Assembly: GCA_035693785.1 (NCBI GenBank)
Contig: DASSFZ010000533.1
Span: forward strand, 1-11,998
Direction of reading: 5' to 3'
Source: DASSFZ01 sp035693785
GTDB taxonomy: Bacteria > Chloroflexota > Anaerolineae > Fen-1058
Length of the DNA: 11,998 nucleotides
Both the position numbers and the translations under genes were made by a program. Under the pieces are notes generated by a model. That model was not told the DNA's origin. It was given only the letters and a program-made list of their open reading frames with translations, and searched no databases. Positions 6,165 to 11,998 of this stretch are shown in pieces (positions within the stretch are counted from its first letter, which is position 1; each line of letters starts with the position of its first letter).

Positions 6165-7226
6165 CTAGTTGGCATCCGGCCGTGCGAAGATCATCCGGCC
6201 GGCGGCCGTCTGCAGGACTTTGGTGACGACGACCGGGATCGTTGCATTCATATGGCGGCGACCATCCTCGACGACGACCATCGTGCCGTCGTCGAGATAG
6301 CCGACGCCCTGGCCGATCTCCTTGCCTTCCTGAATGACATGCACCTGCATGCCCTCGCCGGGCAGGAAGACCGTCTTCACTGCGTTAGCCAGCTCGTTGA
6401 TGTTCAGCACGCGCACGCCCTGCAGCTCGGCTACGCGGTTCAGGTTGAAGTCGTTGGTCAGGATGGGACACTTCAGGCGCTTGGCCAGGAGGATCAGCTT
6501 ATCGTCGACCTCGCGCACGTCCTCCACGTCCATATCCGTGATGCGGATCGGCGCGCGGGAGTCCTTCTGCAGCTTGTTGAGGATGTCCAATCCTCGCCGG
6601 CCCCGATTGCGTCTCAGCGAGTCCGACGAGTCGGCGATGTGCTGCAGCTCGTTCAGGACGAAGCGCGGCACGAGGATCGTATCGGACAGGAACCCCGTCT
6701 GGCTGATGTCGGCGATGCGGCCGTCGATGATCACCGACGTGTCGAGCAGCATGTGCCGCTCGGCGTGAGCCGGGCTGGCATCTTTCGACTCGCGCAGCGA
6801 CAGGCGACCGCCGAGCAGGACGGCGATGTCGTGCTGGCGGGCGATCATCGTGTACATGCCCAGCCAGCCGAAGCCGACGGCGACGACGATCGGCAATACT
6901 TCGCGGAAGGGCGAGGGCAGAAACGACAGGGGAAACGCCAGGAGCACGGCGATGAGCAGGCCGACGATCAGCCCGATCACGGCGGCCACGATCTGGGAAG
7001 CAGGCACCTGCCGGATGCGCTTTCGCAGCACGTTGAGCGGCCGCGTGGTGATCCATGGCGTGAGGATGGCGCCGGCCAGCGCGCCGACCAGGGTAAACAC
7101 CAACACGTACGGCACGCGCAGCTCCGGCGCCACGCTGGCCAGGTCGACGATGACGACGCCGGCTTGCAGCCCGACGATGCTGAAAACGATCATGCCCATG
7201 ATGCGGGCGACAAATTCGGTTGTCAT
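6165..7226 (-). CDS. PIN and TRAM domain membrane protein (YacL-like)
   Basis: The 353-residue product has four N-terminal membrane segments (about 8-28, 40-60, 77-99, 108-128). A cytoplasmic PIN nuclease domain follows (about 159-285) and then a TRAM RNA-binding domain (about 288-350, with 'GEGMQVHVIQEGKEIGQGVGY'). The PIN acidic residues are visible: Asp162 in 'LLDTSVIIDGR', Glu193 in 'LNELQHIAD', Asp241/242 and Asp259 in 'TNDFN', so the nuclease site looks intact. Proteins with this layout are widespread in Gram-positive bacteria and Chloroflexota (B. subtilis YacL); their substrate is not well known. I chose the ATG at 7226, with GAGGGGG upstream; a GTG at 7277 would add 17 residues of no family character. 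It is the first gene of the minus-strand run leading to cysS and rlmB, and a good promoter lies 247 bases upstream. Confidence 0.88.
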   Translation of the reverse strand: MTTEFVARIMGMIVFSIVGLQAGVVIVDLASVAPELRVPYVLVFTLVGALAGAILTPWITTRPLNVLRKRIRQVPASQIVAAVIGLIVGLLIAVLLAFPLSFLPSPFREVLPIVVAVGFGWLGMYTMIARQHDIAVLLGGRLSLRESKDASPAHAERHMLLDTSVIIDGRIADISQTGFLSDTILVPRFVLNELQHIADSSDSLRRNRGRRGLDILNKLQKDSRAPIRITDMDVEDVREVDDKLILLAKRLKCPILTNDFNLNRVAELQGVRVLNINELANAVKTVFLPGEGMQVHVIQEGKEIGQGVGYLDDGTMVVVEDGRRHMNATIPVVVTKVLQTAAGRMIFARPDAN

Positions 7227-7472
7227 TCCGGCCCCCTCGCAGCCACTGCGCGCCGCTAAAACAAAAACGGCGAGCACACCTCACGGCGCACTCACCTGCA
7301 ATGGGGCAGCCAGCGCTCGCACGGGGCGGTCAAGCCCGATTATGGCGATGTCGTACCACCACGAAGCCGGCTAGGCGACGGATTAGGAATGATGGCGCAC
7401 TTGAATCTGACCGCTCGGTGTGAGAGCAACGGACAATTGCTGGATGAGTGCAATGCGAATAAGCGCATACAA

Positions 7473-7501
7473 AGTTTATCACGCGCAATGTGAAATGTCA
7501 A
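7473..7501 (-). promoter_or_regulatory. Candidate sigma70-type promoter for the PIN-TRAM/cysS/rlmB run
   Basis: On the minus strand a perfect -35 hexamer TTGACA (7501-7496) is followed, after exactly 17 bases, by TAAACT (7478-7473), which matches the -10 consensus at four of six positions. Transcription would begin near 7466 and leave a leader of about 240 bases. Spacing and strength make it the best promoter match in the region. Confidence 0.55.
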
Positions 7502-7507
7502 ACATTT
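7493..7507. promoter_or_regulatory. Inverted repeat overlapping the -35 box, possible operator
   Basis: AAATGT (7493-7498) and ACATTT (7502-7507) form a perfect 6-bp inverted repeat around CAA. It covers the -35 element of the minus-strand promoter and lies about 40-55 bases upstream of the plus-strand promoter, a position from which one regulator could act on both. A second palindrome, ACACGTGT, is at 7528-7535. No regulator gene is in the window. Confidence 0.3.
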
Positions 7508-7549
7508 TCGAACGCAAGGGTCATTTTACACGTGTGCGCGAACACCCGT

Positions 7550-7577
7550 TTGCGGACGGCGATGGATATGCTATACT
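7550..7577 (+). promoter_or_regulatory. Candidate sigma70-type promoter for the CvpA-family gene
   Basis: TTGCGG (7550-7555) and TATACT (7572-7577) are separated by 16 bases. The -10 box matches the consensus at five of six positions. Transcription would begin near 7584, about 43 bases before the CvpA-family ATG. Confidence 0.5.
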
Positions 7578-7626
7578 CAGTCTTGCGCACCGGGCGCACG
7601 CGGTCTGAAATCGGCGCGGACCGGCC

Positions 7627-8178
7627 ATGATCGTCAACTTCATTCTCGATTTCCTGCTGTTGCTGGGAGGTGTAGGTGGGCTACTCATCGGGCTGCGGCG
7701 CGGCTTCGTTCGCATGCTTCTGAGCACGGCCACCTTGCTGCTGGCGATGGCCTTTGCGGCGCTGATGGCGCCGCCCCTGGTCGGCATCTTCGTGGCTCGC
7801 TCGGGAAGCCAGGCCGAGACGCCGATCGGCGTCGTGTTCGCCGCTCTCCTGGCGGGCCTTTACGCGCTGCTCGAAGTGCTGCTGCGCCGCACGTTTCCCA
7901 ATACGCGCATCGCCATGCTAGGCGTCGCGGACAACGCGCTGGGTTTCGTATTCGCCGTTCCCTGGACGCTGCTGGCGTTGTCGCTCATCGTCATGCTGGC
8001 CGGCTTCGTCAGCTACGCCGTGTACGGGGCGACGGGCGCCGGCTTCATCGGAGACTGGTATTCGACTTCGAATCTCGTCGCATTCTTGCAGGATTTCTTT
8101 GAAATCCCTTTGAACCTGATGCGGTTTCTATTCCCGTCGGGGCTTCCACAGCCGCTCGCCTTCTTCGCCGCCAACTGA
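7627..8178 (+). CDS. CvpA family membrane protein
   Basis: The 183-residue product has four predicted membrane segments (about 3-23, 30-55, 66-88, 100-128). It carries the CvpA-like beginning in which a first helix is followed by 'GLRRGFVRMLLS' (22-33). A second family-like feature is the 'DNALGFVFAVPWTLL' stretch (102-116), corresponding to the D-x-x-x-G turn before the last helix. E. coli CvpA is needed for colicin V production and for envelope tolerance, but the biochemical role of the wider family is open. In Bacillus and relatives a CvpA-type gene lies just before mutS2, and the same pairing is seen here, which supports the call. The ATG at 7627 has only a weak purine-rich stretch (GCGGA) upstream. 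The C-terminal 50 residues end in an amphipathic tail rather than another domain. Confidence 0.75.
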   Translation: MIVNFILDFLLLLGGVGGLLIGLRRGFVRMLLSTATLLLAMAFAALMAPPLVGIFVARSGSQAETPIGVVFAALLAGLYALLEVLLRRTFPNTRIAMLGVADNALGFVFAVPWTLLALSLIVMLAGFVSYAVYGATGAGFIGDWYSTSNLVAFLQDFFEIPLNLMRFLFPSGLPQPLAFFAAN

Positions 8179-8224
8179 TCCGCGCCGTGCAAACAACGCA
8201 TAGGCTCATGCGGCGTAACTGCTC

Positions 8225-8319
8225 ACCCTTGCGAAGGTTTAGAGTGAGTTTGCCGTCAGAAGCGCTGGTGCCCGTCTGGCACGCACGCCGGCCGGCGCAT
8301 TTGAAACCTTCGCAAGGGT
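8225..8319. repeat. 95-bp element with 16-bp perfect terminal inverted repeats
   Basis: ACCCTTGCGAAGGTTT (8225-8240) has its exact reverse complement AAACCTTCGCAAGGGT at 8304-8319. Each arm is itself nearly palindromic (CCTT-GCG-AAGG). The 63-base interior contains a smaller hairpin, GTGCC (8268-8272) with GGCAC (8278-8282). The element fills most of the gap between the CvpA-family gene and mutS2. No target duplication is obvious. It may be a non-autonomous mobile element, or a structured leader affecting mutS2 expression. Confidence 0.8.
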
Positions 8320-8346
8320 CTGCCTGAGTACTTGCATCGTGAGACC

Positions 8347-10746
8347 GTGAACGCGAAACACTGGACTACGCTCGAGCTGCCCAAGGTGCTGGCACGCCTG
8401 GCGAAATACACATCCTTCTCGGCAGGCCACGAACGGGCGCTCGCGCTGGCGCCCTCGCCCGACCCGGACACCGTCGCGCGCTGGCAGCGCGAGACGAGCG
8501 AGGCGCGTCGGCTCCTGACGAGCAAGGCCGACCTTAACCTGGGCGGCGTTCACGATGTGCGCCCTCTGGCCGAAGCGGCGTCCCGGAACGGCACGCTGCT
8601 CCCGCAAGAGCTGCTGGACGTGCGCAGCACACTGATCGCCGCGCGCGAGCTGCGCCGCACGCTGACCCGCCTGGACAACCCATTTCCCAGCCTGGCTGCG
8701 GTTGCCGGGCGCATCGCCGATCTGCCCGGCCTGATCAACGAGATCGGGCGCTGCATCGACGCCGAGCGCGCCGAAGTGTATGACCACGCCAGCCCGGCGC
8801 TTGCCGCCGTCCGGCGCGACTTGCGTGGGGCGTTCGGTAACCTTCAGGAAAAGCTCCAGCGCATCCTGACCAATCCGCGCAACGGGCCGTACTTGCAGGA
8901 GGCGCTCCTCACCCAGCGCGGTGGCCGATACGTCATCCCGATCAAGGCCGAGTTCAAGGGGCGCATACCGGGCATCGTGCACGACCAGTCGGCATCGGGC
9001 GCGACACTGTTTATCGAGCCGCTATCCACCGTTGAGCTGAACAACAAGTGGCGCGAGCTTCAGTTGAAGGAAGAGCGCGAGGTCCAAAAGGTGCTGCACG
9101 ACCTGTCGCAGATCGTCGGGGCGGAAGCGGCGCCCATCGCGCGCACGGTCGAGGCGCTGGCCGAGATCGACGTGATCTTTGCGCGCGCCAGGTACGCCGA
9201 CGCGACACGCAGCGTGGAACCGGCGCTGCGCGCCCCCCCTGTCATCCCCCCCGCCGAGCGGGGGGGACAGAGGGGGGGCGCGCCAAGTGGCGGCCCGGTC
9301 GCTCTGAAGCAGGCGCGGCATCCCCTGCTCGACCCGTCGACCGTCGTTCCGCTTGATATTGTCCTCGACGAGGACACGCGCATCGTCGTCATCACCGGCC
9401 CGAACACCGGCGGCAAGACGGTGGCGCTGAAGACCGTCGGCTTGATCGCGTCGATGGCCCAGTGTGGCATGCACATTCCGGCTGCCGAGGGATCGGCGCT
9501 CGCGATCTTCGACCAGATCTTCGCCGACATCGGCGACGAGCAATCGATCGAGCAAAGCCTGTCCACGTTCTCATCGCACCTGACGAACATCACGTCTTTC
9601 CTTGACGAGGTCGACGATCGCTCGCTGGTGCTGCTGGACGAGCTGGGGGCAGGCACCGATCCGGCCGAAGGCTCGGCGCTGGCCCGCGCGATGCTCGACC
9701 ACCTGCGCGCCCGCCAGGCGGTCACGCTCGTCGCCACGCACTATCCCGAGCTGAAAGTGTGGGCCGCTGCGCGCCACACACCCGGCGCGGTCAACGCCTC
9801 GGTCGAGTTCGACGCGGAGACGCTGCGCCCGACTTACAAGCTCACCATCGGCCTGCCCGGACGCAGCAACGCGTTCGCGATTGCGACGCGGCTGGGACTG
9901 CCCGACGAGATCGTCTCGCGCGCGCGGTCGATGGTGGCCGAGGGCGATCTCAGAGCCGAAGACCTGCTGGCCGACATCCATCGCCAGCGCGAACTGGCCG
10001 AGTCGGCGCGGCGCGCAGCCGAAGCGGCGCGCGCAGAGGCCGAGAGGCAGGCCCGCGAGCTGCGCGATCGGCTCGCCAAGATCGAGGACGAGCGCGCGGC
10101 GATCCTCGACCGGGCGCGCGACGACGCGGCGCAGCAACTGGCTGCGCTGTCGGAAGAGGTGGATGCGCTGCGCAAGCGGCTGAGCGCCGCGCAGCAGGCA
10201 GAGCTTGAGGCCGTGCGTGCGCGCGCGGCGGAGCTTGAAGCGAAGATCGAGCCGGAGCGCCCGGCCGACACGCAACACGCAACACGCAACACATCTCATG
10301 CCATCCGGGTGGGCGATACCGTGTGGGTGCGTCCCGTGAATGCGACGGGCGAGGTGCTCTCCATCGCCGGTCGGGAAGCCGAGATCGGCGTCGGCGCGGC
10401 GCGCATGCGTGCGAAGCTCGGCGATCTCGAGTGGCGCTCCTCGCCGGCGCCCGGCGTGGGGCGCGCGGGCCAGACGACGGTCCATCTATCGACCCGGCCG
10501 AAGCTCGACCTCGATCTGCGCGGGCTGCGCGCCGACGAGGCGATCCGCGAGCTGGAGAAACACGTCGAAGCGGCGTACCTGGCCGGCATGCCGTTTACGC
10601 GCATCATCCACGGCAAGGGCACGGGCAGCCTGCGTAAGGCGGTGCGCGAGGCGCTGCGGGACAACCCGGTGGTCAGCGCGATTGAATCGGGCCAGGAAGG
10701 CGAGGGCGGCGACGGCGTGACGGTCGTGCGACTCGTGGAGGGGTGA
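8347..10746 (+). CDS. mutS2: Endonuclease MutS2
   Basis: MutS2 is an ABC-type ATPase that binds branched DNA or collided ribosomes; it is linked to suppression of recombination and to ribosome rescue. The 799-residue product has the N-terminal lever domains ('TLELPKVLARLAKYTSF', from residue 6). The ATPase follows, with Walker A GPNTGGKT (351-358), the 'STFSSHLTNI' segment and Walker B 'LVLLDELGAGTDP' (Asp431). Next come a long Ala/Arg/Glu coiled coil (about 538-637) and a C-terminal Smr nuclease domain with LDLRG (722-726) and HGKGTG (755-760), so all active parts are present. I prefer the GTG at 8347, where family similarity starts; a TTG at 8332 would add five residues. Two insertions are unusual: a hairpin-encoded Pro/Gly stretch (294-312) and a heptamer-encoded stretch (642-648). 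The antiporter gene follows after seven bases, suggesting co-transcription. Confidence 0.95.
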   Translation: MNAKHWTTLELPKVLARLAKYTSFSAGHERALALAPSPDPDTVARWQRETSEARRLLTSKADLNLGGVHDVRPLAEAASRNGTLLPQELLDVRSTLIAARELRRTLTRLDNPFPSLAAVAGRIADLPGLINEIGRCIDAERAEVYDHASPALAAVRRDLRGAFGNLQEKLQRILTNPRNGPYLQEALLTQRGGRYVIPIKAEFKGRIPGIVHDQSASGATLFIEPLSTVELNNKWRELQLKEEREVQKVLHDLSQIVGAEAAPIARTVEALAEIDVIFARARYADATRSVEPALRAPPVIPPAERGGQRGGAPSGGPVALKQARHPLLDPSTVVPLDIVLDEDTRIVVITGPNTGGKTVALKTVGLIASMAQCGMHIPAAEGSALAIFDQIFADIGDEQSIEQSLSTFSSHLTNITSFLDEVDDRSLVLLDELGAGTDPAEGSALARAMLDHLRARQAVTLVATHYPELKVWAAARHTPGAVNASVEFDAETLRPTYKLTIGLPGRSNAFAIATRLGLPDEIVSRARSMVAEGDLRAEDLLADIHRQRELAESARRAAEAARAEAERQARELRDRLAKIEDERAAILDRARDDAAQQLAALSEEVDALRKRLSAAQQAELEAVRARAAELEAKIEPERPADTQHATRNTSHAIRVGDTVWVRPVNATGEVLSIAGREAEIGVGAARMRAKLGDLEWRSSPAPGVGRAGQTTVHLSTRPKLDLDLRGLRADEAIRELEKHVEAAYLAGMPFTRIIHGKGTGSLRKAVREALRDNPVVSAIESGQEGEGGDGVTVVRLVEG
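9228..9283. repeat. GC-rich palindromic element inside mutS2
   Basis: A 12-bp outer stem (GCGCGCCCCCCC at 9228-9239 with GGGGGGGCGCGC at 9272-9283) and an inner stem of seven C (9246-9252) with seven G (9260-9266), closed by G-C, flank a small internal loop. It is translated in frame as a Pro/Ala then Gly/Arg/Gln stretch (residues 294-312), just before the 'ARHPLL' sequence that opens the ATPase domain, where the family normally has no such insert. Confidence 0.8.
10270..10290. repeat. Three tandem copies of a 7-bp unit inside mutS2
   Basis: ACGCAAC is repeated exactly three times (10270-10276, 10277-10283, 10284-10290), with two further matching bases on each side. Twenty-one bases equal seven codons, so the frame is kept (residues 642-648, TQHATRN). 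It lies in the flexible joint between the coiled coil and the next small beta domain, where an insertion should be harmless. Confidence 0.85.
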
Positions 10747-10753
10747 TGGATCG

Positions 10754-11998
10754 ATGATTACCGACGTCAAGCCGTTTCTCCAACTGGCCGTGACGCTCCC
10801 GATCATCATCCTGGCCGCCAAGGCGGGCGGCTGGGTGAGCGTCCGGCTGCGGCAGCCGGCGGTGTTGGGCGAGCTGCTCGTCGGGCTTATTCTCGGCCCA
10901 TCGTTGATCGACCTGCTGCACTTGCCGTTCGTCTTCGATCCGGATCTGCTCGAACAAGAGATCGTCGACCTGGCCGAGATCGGCGTCGTGCTCCTGATGT
11001 TCGTCGCCGGGATGGAAGTGGACCTGGGTGAGATGGCGCGCAGCGGGCGCGTGTCGGTGTTCAGCGGCGTGCTAGGGGTGATCGCGCCGCTGGTGCTGGG
11101 CGCCCTGGTGACGCTGCCGTTCGGCTACCAGGGCCAGGAGGCGTTCTACGTTGGCGTCATCCTCACGGCGACGAGCGTCAGCATTTCGGCACAGACGCTG
11201 CTGGAGCTTGGCGTGCTGCGCACGCGCGAGGGCATCGCGCTGCTCGGCGCGGCGGTGGTGGACGACGTGCTGGTGATCCTGCTGCTGTCGGTCTTCCTGG
11301 CGCTGATAGACGGCTCGGCGGGAGCGGGCGCGATCATCGTCGTGTTCGTCCGGATGATCGTCTACCTGGTGGCGGCCGGCGCGATCGGCTGGCTCGCGCT
11401 GCCGCGCCTGGCGCGCTGGGTCGATCGGCAGCCGATCAGCGAAGGATTGGCGGCGCTGGTGGCGGCCATCGCCCTGCTGTTCGCCTGGAGCGCGGAGGTC
11501 ATCGGCGGCTTGGCCGCGATCACCGGCGCTTTTATCGCAGGCGTCGGGCTGGCGTGCAGCCCGCTGCGCGGTCGGATCGAGGAGAAGATGCGTGCCGTGA
11601 CGTACGGATTCTTCGTGCCGATCTTCTTCGTGAGCGTCGGCCTGGAGGCGAACGTCCGCGAGATTACCGGCCCGGTCGTGCCCTTCCTGTTCGTGCTGGT
11701 GGGCGTCGCCATCCTGTCCAAAATGCTGGGCAGCGGTCTGGGCGCGCGCCTGGGCGGCTTTACCAATCGCGAAGCGCTGCGCGTGGGGGTGGGCATGGTG
11801 TCGCGCGGCGAAGTAGGCCTGATCGTCGCGTCTATCGGCGTGCTGCAGGACATCATTCAACAGGAGCTTTTCTCGGTCATCGTCATTCTCGTGTTGCTCA
11901 CCACGCTGGTCACCCCGATCCTGCTGCGGGCGGTCTTTCCGCGAACGCAGGCCAGGCGCCCTGCGCCACCAGGCCGGGTGGCCGTGGAGGAAAATTGA
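10754..11998 (+). CDS. CPA2-type monovalent cation:proton antiporter
   Basis: The 414-residue product is a multi-pass membrane protein of the Na+/H+ exchanger fold. Family features are 'QPAVLGELLVGLILGP' (34-49), 'TATSVSISAQTLLELG' (138-153), the ion-binding pair Asp170-Asp171 in 'GAAVVDDVLVI', 'VPIFFVSVGLEANV' and 'VSRGEVGLIVASIG' near the end. A double Asp is typical of electrogenic antiporters such as NapA, whereas KefB/KefC have a Gln-Asp pair there, so Na+/H+ exchange is more likely than glutathione-gated K+ efflux. There is no C-terminal nucleotide-binding (TrkA-N) domain; the protein ends in a short charged tail, and the TGA is the last codon of the window. The ATG at 10754 follows GGAGG (10737-10741) at 12 bases. 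It starts seven bases after mutS2, probably in the same transcript; a functional link to mutS2 is not evident. Confidence 0.9.
   Translation: MITDVKPFLQLAVTLPIIILAAKAGGWVSVRLRQPAVLGELLVGLILGPSLIDLLHLPFVFDPDLLEQEIVDLAEIGVVLLMFVAGMEVDLGEMARSGRVSVFSGVLGVIAPLVLGALVTLPFGYQGQEAFYVGVILTATSVSISAQTLLELGVLRTREGIALLGAAVVDDVLVILLLSVFLALIDGSAGAGAIIVVFVRMIVYLVAAGAIGWLALPRLARWVDRQPISEGLAALVAAIALLFAWSAEVIGGLAAITGAFIAGVGLACSPLRGRIEEKMRAVTYGFFVPIFFVSVGLEANVREITGPVVPFLFVLVGVAILSKMLGSGLGARLGGFTNREALRVGVGMVSRGEVGLIVASIGVLQDIIQQELFSVIVILVLLTTLVTPILLRAVFPRTQARRPAPPGRVAVEEN

Larger units (their letters stand above)
7227..7626. other. Divergent intergenic control region
   Basis: About 400 bases separate the PIN-TRAM gene and the CvpA-family gene, which point away from each other. 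I see no tRNA or convincing small gene; a 62-codon frame at 7420-7608 has no ribosome binding site or recognisable character and overlaps both candidate promoters. The left 240 bases would form a long untranslated leader for the minus-strand transcript. Base composition drops toward A+T at 7460-7530, as expected for promoter DNA. Confidence 0.6.

Noticed and set aside
6252..7259. Plus-strand open frame of 335 codons
   Set aside because: Antisense of the PIN-TRAM gene; composition rich in Asp/His/Gln is typical of a shadow frame.
8091..8107. GGATTTC-TTT-GAAATCC hairpin
   Set aside because: It lies inside the CvpA-family coding region as ordinary codons; a 7-bp stem of this kind is expected by chance.
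8239..8982. Minus-strand open frame of 247 codons
   Set aside because: Antisense of mutS2 and of the inverted-repeat element, with no recognisable protein character.

Overview
The window looks like a chromosomal segment of a GC-rich bacterium, most likely a member of the Chloroflexota (Anaerolineae-like). Three things point that way: a lipoprotein with a Pro-Thr 'PTPTPVP' linker, the mix of housekeeping families, and spacers filled with 7-bp tandem repeats. This placement is inference; no rRNA or other decisive marker is present.

The left third (1 to about 3750) reads as an accessory, partly decayed region. It holds a PepSY-like small protein, a lipoprotein of unknown function, a truncated MauE/DoxX-type membrane protein, a secreted Trp-rich protein with six cysteines, a small membrane protein, and the broken 3' end of a beta-propeller gene. 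It is less GC-rich than the rest: a 60-nt sample at 2701-2760 has 27 G/C, against 45 at 10081-10140. Scattered in it are direct repeats, hairpins, and a short minus-strand relic matching the 3' end of rlmB.

The middle (3752-7226, minus strand) is an operon-like run that reads PIN-TRAM membrane protein, cysS, rlmB. This is a shortened version of the yacL-...-cysS-...-rlmB order known from Bacillus. Both spacers are filled by arrays of 7-bp units arranged as inverted pairs. A divergent control region at about 7227-7626 carries a good candidate promoter in each direction and a small palindrome.

The right part (7627-11998, plus strand) carries a CvpA-family membrane protein, mutS2 and a CPA2-type cation:proton antiporter. 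The CvpA-mutS2 pairing resembles the order in Bacillus and relatives. mutS2 itself has two in-frame oddities: a GC-rich 56-nt hairpin just before its ATPase domain and a 3 x 7-bp repeat just after its coiled coil. A 95-bp element bounded by 16-bp perfect inverted repeats lies just upstream of mutS2.

The most interesting signal is the recurrence of 7-bp tandem units at three separate places (two operon spacers and inside mutS2), together with palindromic elements inside or beside genes. It suggests a family of expanding short repeats that tolerates coding insertion. I found no defence system, CRISPR array, transposase, tRNA or rRNA.
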